The notes beneath the pieces were generated by a model. It did not search any database. It was given only the letters and a program-made list of their open reading frames with translations, and was not told the origin of the DNA. This document shows, in pieces, positions 36,782 through 45,853 of a stretch of DNA of 64,000 nt (positions within the stretch are counted from its first letter, which is position 1; each line of letters opens with the position of its first letter). The stretch covers positions 11,336 to 75,335 of the forward strand of contig JAEUNZ010000040.1 in NCBI GenBank assembly GCA_016790965.1, written 5' to 3'. The position numbers were made by a program, and so were the translations under genes. This DNA is from SSSZ01 sp016790965. Lineage in GTDB: Bacteria; Pseudomonadota; Gammaproteobacteria; Burkholderiales; Rhodocyclaceae.

Positions 36782-38872
36782 TCAGGTGCCCTGAGTTTTG
36801 AGATCGCCTTCCAGGTTCGGGTAGCGGACATGGTCCACCAGTTCCTGGACTTCCTTGGACGGCGCCGGACTGATGAGCGTGCCGACGATGACCCCGATGA
36901 AGCCGGCGGGAATGCCGAAGATGCCGGCGGAGATGGGGTTGATGTCCCACCACTTGGGAGCATTGACGCCGAAGAACGGGTAGGTGATGTACATGTAGTA
37001 GGCACAGATCCCCAGACCCGCCAGCATGCCGAGGATGGCCCCCAGTTTGTTGGCCCGCTTCCAGAACACCCCGCAGACGAGGGCCGGGAAGAAGGCCGAC
37101 GCCGCCAGCGAGAATGCCGCGCCGACGAGGAAGAGAATGTCCCCTGGCTTGAGGGAGGTGACGTATGCGGCCAGCAGCGCCACCACCAGAAGCAAGGCCT
37201 TGGACACCACCAGACGGCGGGTCGTCGGCGCATTGGGATCGATCATCTTGTAATACACGTCGTGGGACAGGGCGTTGGCGATGGTCAGCAGCAGACCGTC
37301 GGCGGTGGAGAGCGCCGCGGCAAGGCCGCCTGCCGCCACCAGACCGGAGATCACATACGGCAGCCCTGCGATCTCGGGGGTCGCCAGCACCACCAGGTCG
37401 CCGCCGATGGTGATTTCGGCCAGTTGCACGATGCCGTCCTTGTTGATGTCGGTGATCGCCATCAGCGTCTTGTCCACCGCCGCCCGGTTGGAAACCCAGG
37501 CCGGCAATTGCGCGAAGGCGGTTCCCACCAGGTTGCTGTACACCTCGAACTTGACCAGCACGGCCAGGGCCGGGGCGGTGAAGTAGAGGAGGAAGATGAA
37601 GAACAGCGACCAGAACACCGACTGCCGTGCTTCCTGCACCGAGGGCGTGGTGTAGAAACGCATCAGGATGTGCGGCAGCGCGGCCGTCCCCACCATGAGG
37701 CAAAACACCAGGGCCAGGAAGTTCTTCTTGGCCACCTCCTGGGCGGCGTCATCCTTGGCCGGGAAGGCCTCGGCGTGGGGCTTGACCGGAGCGGCCTTGG
37801 CCTTGGCACCGTCGGCATCCTTCTTCCACTGGGCCTTGGCGGCAGCCACGTCGGCCGGGAAGTCCTTGACCGCCTTTTCAGCCGCCTCGATGGCCTTGGC
37901 GTCCGCGTTGGCGGCCTTCAGTTCGGTGACCTTGGCCGCGGCCTTGTCCTTTTCCATCGCCAGGAAGGTCGGCCCGCTGGCTTCCAGTTCATTGAGCTTG
38001 GCTTCGGCTGCGGCGGCGCGGTCGCGGAAGATCTGGCGCACGCTCTCCTCCTTGGCCCCGGCTTCGCTGGTCTTGTCGTTGAGCACCTTTTCGCGCTCGG
38101 TGACCTTTTGCAGGGTGTAGCCGTAGGCCACCTGGGGAACGGGCATGCCGGTATGCTTCACCGAGAGCCAGACCACCGGGATCATGTAGGCGACGATGAG
38201 GATGATGTACTGGGCCACCTGGGTCCAGGTCACCGCCTTCATGCCCCCCAGGAAGGAGCAGACCAGGATGCCGGCCAGACCGACGAAGACGCCGACCTGG
38301 AATTCCAGCCCGGTGAAGCGGCTGGTGATGATGCCGACACCGTAGATCTGGGCGATGACGTAGGTGAAGGAGCAGGTGATGGCCGCAATCACGCCGATGA
38401 AGCGCGGGATGTTGCCGCCGTAGCGGGCGCCCAGGAAGTCGGGGATGGTGAATTGCCCGAACTTGCGCAGGTAGGGCGCCAGAAAGAGTGCCACCAGGCA
38501 GTAGCCGCCGGTCCAGCCCATGATGAAGGCCAGGCCGTCATAGCCGGCGTGGTACAGCGTCCCCGCCATGCCGATGAAGGAGGCCGCGCTCATCCAGTCG
38601 GCGCCGGTGGCCATGCCGTTGAACAGCGCCGGTACGCGCCGCCCCGCCACGTAGTATTCCCCCACGTCCGCCGTCTTGGACATGAAGCCGATGCCGGCGT
38701 AGAGGAGGATGGTAGCGAACAGGAACAGGTAGCCGAGAATCTTGTTGGGCACCCCGGCAAACTCCAGGATCCCGACCACGATCACGAAGGCGATGAAACC
38801 GCCCGTATAAAACGTGTAGTAGCGGGAAAGCTGCTTGAAGAAGGCCTGATTCGAACTCATGGTCGTGTTCAT
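36782..38872 (-). CDS. SSS-family sodium:solute (acetate-type) symporter, copy 1, with coiled-coil and EF-hand-like inserts
   Basis: This 696-residue membrane protein of the sodium:solute symporter family resembles the VC_2705/ActP branch. Hallmarks are GEYYVAGRRVPALFNGMATG, ADWMSAASFIGMAGTLYHAG and FLGGMKAVTWTQVAQY. About residues 252-390 form a charged, Ala/Lys/Glu-rich coiled-coil insert between transmembrane segments, absent from compact symporters. Residues 475-486 (DINKDGIVQLAE) match an EF-hand calcium loop exactly. The substrate is probably acetate or another short monocarboxylate, given acs nearby. Its start overlaps the DUF4212 stop (TGATG). Confidence 0.88.
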   Translation of the reverse strand: MNTTMSSNQAFFKQLSRYYTFYTGGFIAFVIVVGILEFAGVPNKILGYLFLFATILLYAGIGFMSKTADVGEYYVAGRRVPALFNGMATGADWMSAASFIGMAGTLYHAGYDGLAFIMGWTGGYCLVALFLAPYLRKFGQFTIPDFLGARYGGNIPRFIGVIAAITCSFTYVIAQIYGVGIITSRFTGLEFQVGVFVGLAGILVCSFLGGMKAVTWTQVAQYIILIVAYMIPVVWLSVKHTGMPVPQVAYGYTLQKVTEREKVLNDKTSEAGAKEESVRQIFRDRAAAAEAKLNELEASGPTFLAMEKDKAAAKVTELKAANADAKAIEAAEKAVKDFPADVAAAKAQWKKDADGAKAKAAPVKPHAEAFPAKDDAAQEVAKKNFLALVFCLMVGTAALPHILMRFYTTPSVQEARQSVFWSLFFIFLLYFTAPALAVLVKFEVYSNLVGTAFAQLPAWVSNRAAVDKTLMAITDINKDGIVQLAEITIGGDLVVLATPEIAGLPYVISGLVAAGGLAAALSTADGLLLTIANALSHDVYYKMIDPNAPTTRRLVVSKALLLVVALLAAYVTSLKPGDILFLVGAAFSLAASAFFPALVCGVFWKRANKLGAILGMLAGLGICAYYMYITYPFFGVNAPKWWDINPISAGIFGIPAGFIGVIVGTLISPAPSKEVQELVDHVRYPNLEGDLKTQGT

Positions 38873-39135
38873 CAGTCATCCCCCTCGTGTACGCCGTACT
38901 CCTTGTCCAGGCCGTTCATGTAGCGCGCGTAGTACCAGATGATGGCCACATAGACGATCAGCGACCCCTGGGCTCCCATGTAGAAGCCGAGGGGAAAGCC
39001 GAGAACGGTGATGGCGTTGAGGTCCCGCGCGAAAAACGCGGCCACGTAGGTCACCACAAACCAGATCCCCAGCAGTAGGCCGGTAACCTTTAGATTGCGG
39101 TGCCAGTACTCCCGATGCTTGTCGGTAAGCTTCAT
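38872..39135 (-). CDS. DUF4212 small subunit of the symporter, copy 1
   Basis: This 87-residue protein has two membrane helices and the family pattern HREYWHRNLKVTGLLLGIWF then GFPLGFYMGAQGSLIVYVAI. DUF4212 proteins are the regular partners of SSS acetate-type symporters and probably assist assembly or activity. AAGGAGGG lies upstream of the ATG at 39135. It precedes the symporter gene, with start and stop overlapping. Confidence 0.9.
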   Translation of the reverse strand: MKLTDKHREYWHRNLKVTGLLLGIWFVVTYVAAFFARDLNAITVLGFPLGFYMGAQGSLIVYVAIIWYYARYMNGLDKEYGVHEGDD

Positions 39136-39462
39136 AGCGCACCCTCCTTCGGTGTCAAGTGCACGACCCCGAGAACTGCCAGACCCGAGGCCAATCCCCT
39201 CGGCCGCTCGAGCGGCTCCCGGGGCCATGTAAGCTCCCCCATTTTTTTTGTGACTGGGGGTAGCGGTCTTAGGCTTAGCGTAAGGAAGCTGACACCAGGC
39301 TTACAGCGGGGGCGTTGCCCCAAGGGTCGCGAGGATCCGGGAAACTGCAGCAAATTCGCCCCAAACGGCCGTGGGAAGGCGGTTTGCGGGTGACGTCCCG
39401 CGGCGGCGCCCGTCCAGATCGCGACGACCAGTCAAAAAACTTCCAGCCGGCTTAAGGGCTGC
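39136..39462. other. Upstream region of the DUF4212/symporter unit
   Basis: I see no gene in these 327 bases. A CCCCC/GGGGG pair flanks a T-rich stretch (39235-39262). GTAAG/CTTAC pentamers occur at 39229-39233, 39280-39284 and 39300-39304, the latter two as an inverted pair. The promoter of the symporter unit must lie here. The element at 39463-39628 closes the region on the right. Confidence 0.5.
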
Positions 39463-39628
39463 CTAGTACTGCGTTCCGTCAATAAGCTTACAAATGAAAT
39501 CGATGCATTCTCGTGTCAGGCAAGGCGCAAACCGCAGTCATAGCCGAAGCTATGACGAGGATTTGCAACGCCGCATGGCGCGAGAAGGCGCGATTTAATG
39601 TAAGCGGTTTGGCGGAACGCAGTACTAG
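39463..39628. mobile_element. 166-bp inverted-repeat (MITE-like) element bounded by CTAG
   Basis: The two ends are inverted copies over about 30 bases with few mismatches, starting CTAGTACTGCGTTCCG. The outermost CTAG on each side is likely the target duplication, typical of IS5-group elements. The interior carries CATAGC/GCTATG (39539-39554) within a 36-base stretch shared with the element in the cupin gene. It encodes no transposase. Its right end supplies the TAG stop codon of the second DUF4212 gene. Confidence 0.8.
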
Positions 39629-39888
39629 TCGTCGCGCCCCTGCCCGTAGCCTTCGTCGAGGCGATTCATGCGCCAAGCGTAAACGCCGATGATGGCGATA
39701 TCCACCAGGACAGCGCCCTGGGCCGCCATGTAAAAGCCCAGGGGAAACCCCAGGAAACTCATGGCATTGAGTTCCCGGGCGTAGAAGGGCGCCACAAAAG
39801 TGACGAGAAGCCAGATCATCAGCAAGACGAGGGTCAGCCCCACGTTGCGCCGCCAGTACTCCCGTTGCCGCTGGCCAATTCGCTTCAT
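39625..39888 (-). CDS. DUF4212 small subunit of the symporter, copy 2
   Basis: This 87-residue paralogue of the first copy has two membrane helices and REYWRRNVGLTLVLLMIWLL then GFPLGFYMAAQGAVLVDIAI. It follows its symporter gene, overlapping by four bases (ATGA); in copy 1 the order is reversed. The stop codon TAG at 39625-39627 lies within the end of the inverted-repeat element, so the last residues may have changed on insertion. However, YGQGRDD resembles the acidic end EGDD of copy 1. Confidence 0.88.
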   Translation of the reverse strand: MKRIGQRQREYWRRNVGLTLVLLMIWLLVTFVAPFYARELNAMSFLGFPLGFYMAAQGAVLVDIAIIGVYAWRMNRLDEGYGQGRDD

Positions 39889-41948
39889 GACTGAGGCTCC
39901 CGCTCCCCCGCTTCGCCGTCGGCATGGGGGTAGCGCACGCTGGTCACGAAATCCTGCGTTTCCTGGGAAGGCGGGCGGGTCAGGAGGCTGACCATCACCA
40001 TGGCCAGGAAACCGAGGGGCACGCCGAAGACCCCTGCGGAAATGGACTGGATGTCAAACCATGGCGCCATCGGCTCGCCCAGGGGCAGCGCCGGGAAACG
40101 AGCCGCCTCGACGCGCAGGATGTAATAGAGCGACACGAACAATCCGACACCCATCCCCGCGATGGCGCCCTCGCGGTTGGCCCGCTTCCAGAAGACCCCC
40201 AGGACGAGGGCGGGGAAAAAGGCCGAGCCGGCGATGGAAAACGCCCAGGCCACCATATAGAGGATGGTGCCCGGCTTCTGGGCCGCCACCGAGGCTGCCA
40301 AGACGGCCACGACGAGGAGCAGGGATTTGGAGATCACCAGGCGGAACTGGGTCGAGGCCCGGGGGCGGAAGATACGGTAGTAGAGGTCGTGGGACAGCGC
40401 ACTGGTGATGGTGAGCAGCAAGCCGTCGGCGGTAGACAGGGCCGCCGCCAACCCGCCGGCGGCGACGAGACCCGAAACCACGAAGGGCATGCCGGCGATT
40501 TCGGGGGTTGCCAGCACGATCACGTCGGGATTGAAGGATAGTTCAGCGAGTTGCAGGATGCCGTCGCGATTGATGTCCTCGAAAGCCACCAGGCCCACCT
40601 TGGTCCACGCGGCGACCCAGCCCGGCAAACGGGCGATGGGGATTTCCGCCAGTTGGGAGAGTACCTCGTATTTGGCCAGGACCGCGTAGGCGGGCGCCGT
40701 CATGTAGAGGAGAGAAATGAACACGATGGACCAGAAGACGGAAACCCGCGCGTCGCGCACCGATGGCGTGGTGTAGTAGCGCATCAGGACGTGGGGCAGG
40801 GCGGCGGTACCGATGGTCAGACAGAACACCAGGGCCAGGAAGTTGATCTTCTGAACGGCGGCCGACGGGCCACCGTCCACCTCCGGGAAGGCTTCGGCGT
40901 GGTGAATGGGGGGCCGCGCCCGCTCTTCAGCCGCCGACATGGCGGCTTCCCAGCGCAGACGTGCCTGGTCCTCGCTCTGGGGAAGGTCCCGGCGCTGCTT
41001 CTCGGCCTGGACGATGTCGCGCATGGAGGCGTCGCTGGCCTTCAACTCGGCAATGCGCTCGGTCAGCGCCAAGCGCTCCTCGCTGAGCGAATCGGGCAAC
41101 CTGGCGATTTTCCGGGCGTAGCCCTCGGCTCGCTCACGAAAGAGCTGGCGGGCCTCGACCTCGGCCGGCAACTGGAAAATCTGCCCTTCCAGGGTGCCCA
41201 CCTTCTGCAGCACCTGACCATAGACCACCTGAGGCACGGGCACACCGGTGACCTTGTAGGCCAGCAGGGCCACCGGGGTGAGATAGGCCACGATGACCAC
41301 GACGTACTGGGCCACCTGGGTCCAAGTGACAGCGCGCATTCCGCCCAGAAACGAGCAGACCAGGATGCCGGCCAGGCCGACGAAGACGCCGATCTCGAAT
41401 TGCAGATTGACGAAGCGGCTGGTGATGACCCCCACGCCGTAGATTTGGGCGACGACATAGACGAAGGACGCCAGGATGGCCGCCGCCACCGCCAGGAGGC
41501 GAACGGCGATGCCGCCATAGCGCGCCCCAAGGAAATCCGGAATGGTGTATTCGCCGAAACGCCTCAGGTAGGGTGCCAGGTAGAGGGCGACCAGCACGAA
41601 GCCCCCGGTCCAGCCGATGACGAAGGCCAGCCCCTGGAAGCCAGAGAGATACAGGCTGCCGGCCATACCGATGAAGGACGCCGCGCTCATCCAGTCGGCC
41701 CCGGTGGCCATGCCGTTCAGCATGGCGGGAACCCGCCGCCCGGCGACATAGTATTCGGCCACATCGGCTGTTCGGCTGAAGACGCCGATGACCGCGTAGG
41801 TGACGATGGTGAACAGGAGGAAGGCGTAGCCGATCCAGCGCGCCGGCATGCCCTGCGCCTCCAGGAAGGACAGGAGGGCGACAAAGGCGACGAAACCCAC
41901 GGTATAGATGCCGTAGTAACGGTGCATGCGGGAAAACCCACGGGCCAT
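39885..41948 (-). CDS. SSS-family sodium:solute symporter, copy 2, with coiled-coil and EF-hand-like inserts
   Basis: This 687-residue paralogue of copy 1 has the same hallmarks (AEYYVAGRRVPAMLNGMATG, ADWMSAASFIGMAGSLYLSG, FLGGMRAVTWTQVAQY). The coiled-coil insert has diverged in sequence but is similarly placed. The calcium-loop motif DINRDGILQLAE is kept at residues 458-469. The ATG at 41948 was chosen; an in-frame TTG at 41957 also exists. It starts just after the degenerate exonuclease-like gene and runs directly into its DUF4212 partner. Substrate preference may differ from copy 1. Confidence 0.87.
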   Translation of the reverse strand: MARGFSRMHRYYGIYTVGFVAFVALLSFLEAQGMPARWIGYAFLLFTIVTYAVIGVFSRTADVAEYYVAGRRVPAMLNGMATGADWMSAASFIGMAGSLYLSGFQGLAFVIGWTGGFVLVALYLAPYLRRFGEYTIPDFLGARYGGIAVRLLAVAAAILASFVYVVAQIYGVGVITSRFVNLQFEIGVFVGLAGILVCSFLGGMRAVTWTQVAQYVVVIVAYLTPVALLAYKVTGVPVPQVVYGQVLQKVGTLEGQIFQLPAEVEARQLFRERAEGYARKIARLPDSLSEERLALTERIAELKASDASMRDIVQAEKQRRDLPQSEDQARLRWEAAMSAAEERARPPIHHAEAFPEVDGGPSAAVQKINFLALVFCLTIGTAALPHVLMRYYTTPSVRDARVSVFWSIVFISLLYMTAPAYAVLAKYEVLSQLAEIPIARLPGWVAAWTKVGLVAFEDINRDGILQLAELSFNPDVIVLATPEIAGMPFVVSGLVAAGGLAAALSTADGLLLTITSALSHDLYYRIFRPRASTQFRLVISKSLLLVVAVLAASVAAQKPGTILYMVAWAFSIAGSAFFPALVLGVFWKRANREGAIAGMGVGLFVSLYYILRVEAARFPALPLGEPMAPWFDIQSISAGVFGVPLGFLAMVMVSLLTRPPSQETQDFVTSVRYPHADGEAGEREPQS

Positions 41949-41953
41949 GGCCT

Positions 41954-42613
41954 TCAACCCCCCGACCGGAAGAAGCGTCGCCCTGTTGCCGCGAGGCGGC
42001 GAGGGGTGTCGGCCCCCTTTTCTGTCGCCCGGGGCAGCAGCACCTGGAACAAACGGGCCAGCCCCAGGGCATTGGCCACCGCGTCACGCCCCGGCGGAAC
42101 ATCGATACCCAGGCTGCGCAACCAGTCCTCCCGGCGCGCCGCGCCCCCGGTGGGCGCTCCGCAGTACTCCGGCAGAAGCAGCTCAAGATCGATCCACAAG
42201 GGCAGGAATTCGACGCCCAGGCGCTCGCGCAAGAGGCCCTGCACGAGCGTCTGGGTCGGGGATGCCCCGAAGACGACGAGGGGACATTGGCCCACGAAAC
42301 CCAGAAATGCTGCCAGACACCGCTCGACCTCGCCGGGGAGGCGCTCGGCAGCGAAATCCAGGGCCAGCACGTCGTCGGGAAGCACGATGCCCCCACGCAC
42401 CACGCCGACGGCGGCGAGACCCAGCAGGGTATCGCGCTCGTCCGGCGAACCTGCCGTCACCGCGTCGACGACGACGTAGCGGCTGTGGTAGTGGACCTCC
42501 TCCGGATCGGGGACCGGGACCGCCCGCCAGGTTTCGACAAACGCCTGCAATTCTGGGTCGAGGCCAGGGGGCGCGCTATCACCCCGAAAGAGAATTTTCT
42601 TGAGATCGAACAT
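41954..42613 (-). CDS. Degenerate DnaQ-like exonuclease-fold protein
   Basis: This 219-residue protein has a fold pattern like the DEDDh exonucleases (RYVVVDAVTAGSPDERDTLL, then GLAAVGVVRGGIVLPDDVLA). The catalytic residues look lost: DAVTAG replaces D-E-TG, FGASPTQTL replaces the AHN..FD motif, and PGRDAVANALG replaces the H..(A/D)DA motif. It is probably a non-catalytic nucleotide- or protein-binding relative. It sits between a DUF294 nucleotidyltransferase gene and the second symporter, in the same direction. The match is by eye, so a profile search is needed to confirm the family. Confidence 0.6.
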   Translation of the reverse strand: MFDLKKILFRGDSAPPGLDPELQAFVETWRAVPVPDPEEVHYHSRYVVVDAVTAGSPDERDTLLGLAAVGVVRGGIVLPDDVLALDFAAERLPGEVERCLAAFLGFVGQCPLVVFGASPTQTLVQGLLRERLGVEFLPLWIDLELLLPEYCGAPTGGAARREDWLRSLGIDVPPGRDAVANALGLARLFQVLLPRATEKGADTPRRLAATGRRFFRSGG

Positions 42614-42726
42614 GCTTCAACCGAATGCGTGCTCCGCTTCCCGGGCGGCTCGTGTCTGCCCCTCCTCGGGCTGGGGGCTCGGGGATTGGGTGCCATGCCC
42701 GCGCAAATCTGGGTGATCCATGGGCC

Positions 42727-44676
42727 CTACCCCACCTGGTAATCGAGTTTCAGGCGGTTTTGCAGCTTGCGCGCCTGGCGGAAGGATTCCTTCAGGATAC
42801 GCCGGTCCAGCTCGTTCAACTGCTCGGGGTTTACGTGATTGTCGCCCTGGCGCCCGGGCTCGCTTTCCAGGTGCTGGTGGCGCAGGCGCAGCAACTGGAT
42901 GAAATGCAGGGCCTCCACCGTCGCTTCCACCTCCTCCGGTTTGACGTTGAGGCGCTGGGCGGCGAGCCGCAGGCGCTGCACCGTATTAGTGTTGCGCACC
43001 CCGGTGGCCAGGGCGTAAATGCGCCCGGCGTCGACAAAGAGTCGGATCCCGTATTTTTTCAGATCGATGCAGCCCGGGTGATCGGCGTCCTGGTCGGTAA
43101 CGAAGTCCCGGAAGGTGCCCAGGGGCGGACCGACGTCGAGGGCGTTATGGGCCATGGCACGCAGAAAAAGCCCGTTGGAGGTGGTCAGTGCGAGAAGGTG
43201 GCGGCGAAGCTGCTCGGCCAGATCGGCCTCGCCGTAGAGAGCGCGGAAATCGAAGAAGATCGTGGCGTTGAGCAGGGCCTCGGGCTGGGGCTCGCGAATC
43301 CAGCGTGAGAATTGCTCCTTCCACTCGCCCAGGGAGAGGCACCACTGGGGATTGCTCGCCATGATGTTGCCCTTGCAGAGAGGGAAACCGCAGCGATCCA
43401 GGTCGGCGTTGACCTCCCGCGCAAAGGCCAGAAAGCGTAGCTTGAGCTCCTCCCGGTCGTGGAAGTCGTCGCAGCTGTAGACGATGCCGTTATCCTGATC
43501 GGTGCTGAAGGTCTGCTCGTCCCGGCCCTCCGACCCGAAGGCCAGCCAGCACCATGCGATCCCGGCGAAATCGTGGCGTTCCAGGTTGAGTTCGATGACG
43601 CGCCGGGTCAGGGCATCGTTGAGGGCGGAGATGAACTGGGTCAGTTGTTCGGCGCCTATGCCCTGGGCCAGCATGTTGAATGCGAGCTGGCGCACGTCGG
43701 CGGCCGACTGGCACAGGGATTCGACCCCCCGGGCCGATTCGATGGACTGGCGAATCTGGCGCAGGCCGACCCGTTGCAGGGCAAAGAGATCCCGCTCGGA
43801 AACCACACCGGCCAGGCATCCCTCCCCATCCACCACCAGGACGTGCCGGATGCCGTGGGTGGCCATGGCCAGCATGGCGTCGTAGGCAGTGGCGTGCTCT
43901 TCGAGCTGGAAGGGGTCGGGGGACATGGCCCGAGCGATGGGCTGGTCCTGGGCGAGGCCGGCCAGCACGACCCGGTCGAGCAGATCGGTGCGCGTAAAGA
44001 TGCCGACCGGCTTTTTACCGCCATCGACCACTACCAACGACCCGACCTTGGCGCGGGACATGGTCTCCAGGGCCGCCCGCAGCGACACCTCAGGGGTGAC
44101 GACGACGGGGGAACGGCTGCCTACGGCGGCCAGGGGCGAATTGAGGGTCTGCTGCTCGCTGGCCCGCTGGGAAAATTGGATTTGCAGCTGTTGCCGCGAC
44201 TGGTTGAGGAGGCTGGCGATGTACTGGGTGCAAAACAGATTGAACTCGGGGCTTGCCGTCATCAGCTCCAGAAAGTCCTGCGCCGGCAATCGATAGCAGA
44301 AGGTGTCCTCCAGGGCGACATAGGTGTTGGTGGATGGCCGCCGGGCCGTTACGGCGCCGATGGGAAAGCTCTCGCCGGGGCCCAGGGTAAGCACGGAATA
44401 CTCGGTCACGGCGACTTCGCCGGCTTGGCGGGCCTGGACCTTGCCGGATTCGACGATGTGGAAATAGGCCACGACTCCGTTCTCCGGCGCGAGGATGCAG
44501 GTTCCCGTCGGGTAGAAAGCGACCTGGACCCGTGCGGCAACCCACTCCAGCGAGACGCGGGCCATGCGGTTGAAAGGGGCATGTTTGGCGAGGAAGTGCG
44601 CGGCAGCCCCGGCAAAACGCCGGGTGCCTGCCTCCTGAAGTTCGGCTAGGGTGTCTTCGAGCATCGTGCTTGTCAT
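42727..44676 (-). CDS. cNMP-binding/CBS/DUF294 nucleotidyltransferase
   Basis: This 649-residue protein has an N-terminal cyclic-nucleotide-binding-like domain (about 25-140, YFHIVESGKVQARQ), then two CBS motifs (about 165-290, VGSLVVVDGGKKPVGIFTRT). A DUF294 nucleotidyltransferase follows (GSEGRDEQTFSTDQDNG from Gly381, with Asp393 and Asp395 as metal ligands). A DUF294 C-terminal helical domain ends the protein. The layout parallels GlnD-type nucleotidyltransferases and suggests ligand-controlled nucleotidylation of a protein or small molecule. This class recurs beside SSS/DUF4212 transporters. Start is ATG at 44676, with a second in-frame ATG at 44664. Confidence 0.87.
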   Translation of the reverse strand: MTSTMLEDTLAELQEAGTRRFAGAAAHFLAKHAPFNRMARVSLEWVAARVQVAFYPTGTCILAPENGVVAYFHIVESGKVQARQAGEVAVTEYSVLTLGPGESFPIGAVTARRPSTNTYVALEDTFCYRLPAQDFLELMTASPEFNLFCTQYIASLLNQSRQQLQIQFSQRASEQQTLNSPLAAVGSRSPVVVTPEVSLRAALETMSRAKVGSLVVVDGGKKPVGIFTRTDLLDRVVLAGLAQDQPIARAMSPDPFQLEEHATAYDAMLAMATHGIRHVLVVDGEGCLAGVVSERDLFALQRVGLRQIRQSIESARGVESLCQSAADVRQLAFNMLAQGIGAEQLTQFISALNDALTRRVIELNLERHDFAGIAWCWLAFGSEGRDEQTFSTDQDNGIVYSCDDFHDREELKLRFLAFAREVNADLDRCGFPLCKGNIMASNPQWCLSLGEWKEQFSRWIREPQPEALLNATIFFDFRALYGEADLAEQLRRHLLALTTSNGLFLRAMAHNALDVGPPLGTFRDFVTDQDADHPGCIDLKKYGIRLFVDAGRIYALATGVRNTNTVQRLRLAAQRLNVKPEEVEATVEALHFIQLLRLRHQHLESEPGRQGDNHVNPEQLNELDRRILKESFRQARKLQNRLKLDYQVG

Positions 44677-44758
44677 GGTACGGGGTTGTCAGGGGATTGC
44701 GCGGCCCTCGCCTTGCGGCGGCAAGACGAGGGAGCAGAGAAGCCGGAACGCAGAAAAT

Positions 44759-45853
44759 TCAAAGGGCATAGTTCAACTTGAGGCGCTGTTGCACACGCCT
44801 GGCCTCCCGCAAGGATTCGCGCAGGATGGCGCGATCGACGCCGTGCAACTGCTCCGGGACGACGCCGTGGTGCGGTGTCTCGCCGCGCGCGAGCGCCTGG
44901 GCCTGCCGGGCCAGCCGCAGGCGCAGCAGGTGCGACAGGGCATCCCGCCCCGCAGCGACCTCCTCTTCAGTCATTCCGGCGGCTGCCCCGGCCAAGGCAA
45001 GGCGGTCCCGCGTGGCGACGGCACCCTCCCCCTTGGCCAGGGCGAAGATGCGGGCTGCGTCGACGAAGATCCGGGCGCCGTATTTCTTCAGATCGACAAC
45101 CTGTCCATGTTCGCCGGCCTCTGTGACCACATCGCCCAACAGACCCAGGGGGGGTTGGGCCTGCAGGGCGTTGGCCGCCATGAGGTGCAGAAAGGCGGGA
45201 GTATCGGCGGTCAGTTGCAGGACCGAGCGCTGCAGGGCTTGCCCCAGGGCCAGGTCGCCGTACAGGGGGCACAGATCGAAAAAAATGGTGGCATGCATCA
45301 GGGCCAGGGGATCGGGACGCCGCACCCAGTCGATGAAGCAGCGCCGCCATTCGTCGAAGGACATACACCAGCGGGGATTTCCCGCCATGACCTCACCCTT
45401 GCAGAAGCTGAACCCGCAGCGATCCAGCCGTTCATTGACAGTGCGGGCGAAGGGCAGAAAAAGTTCCCTCAGGGCAGCCGCCTCGGTGTCGTCCGCGGCA
45501 CTGAAGATGAGCCCATTGTCCTGGTCGGTGACGAAGGTCTGCTCTTGACGCCCCTCGGAGCCCAGAGCGAGCCAACACCACGAGACGGCGGGCAGGCGGT
45601 GCTCCGGCACCGTGATCGCGATGACGCGTCGTACGGCCCGGTCGTTGAGCGCCGAAATCAACCCGGCCAGGAGGTGCCCCGCCAGCCCATTCCCTGCGTA
45701 CCCGGCCACCAAATGCCCCACCTCGCCGACCACCGCAGCGACATCGTCCGTGCTGGCCGCCGCTTCACACCGCTGCGCGAGGATTTCGAGAGCCCTGCAG
45801 GGCAGGCCGGGCCATGCTTCGTCGAGGGAGGATTCAGTACTTGATGCGGGCAT
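44759..45853 (-). CDS. Short DUF294 nucleotidyltransferase
   Basis: This 364-residue paralogue of the nucleotidyltransferase half of the previous protein lacks its cyclic-nucleotide and CBS domains. The signature GSEGRQEQTFVTDQDNGLIF starts at Gly98, so the metal-binding aspartates are intact, and the C-terminal DUF294 domain is complete (LKKYGARIFVDAARIFALAK). The ATG at 45853 overlaps the end of the exonuclease fusion gene by 20 bases, indicating coupled expression. Two such enzymes side by side suggest either different targets or regulated and unregulated forms. Confidence 0.85.
   Translation of the reverse strand: MPASSTESSLDEAWPGLPCRALEILAQRCEAAASTDDVAAVVGEVGHLVAGYAGNGLAGHLLAGLISALNDRAVRRVIAITVPEHRLPAVSWCWLALGSEGRQEQTFVTDQDNGLIFSAADDTEAAALRELFLPFARTVNERLDRCGFSFCKGEVMAGNPRWCMSFDEWRRCFIDWVRRPDPLALMHATIFFDLCPLYGDLALGQALQRSVLQLTADTPAFLHLMAANALQAQPPLGLLGDVVTEAGEHGQVVDLKKYGARIFVDAARIFALAKGEGAVATRDRLALAGAAAGMTEEEVAAGRDALSHLLRLRLARQAQALARGETPHHGVVPEQLHGVDRAILRESLREARRVQQRLKLNYAL

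Noticed and set aside
36830..38923. A 697-codon plus-strand frame across the first symporter
   Set aside because: It is antisense to a clearly recognisable SSS transporter, with His/Gly/Asp-rich composition typical of shadow frames.
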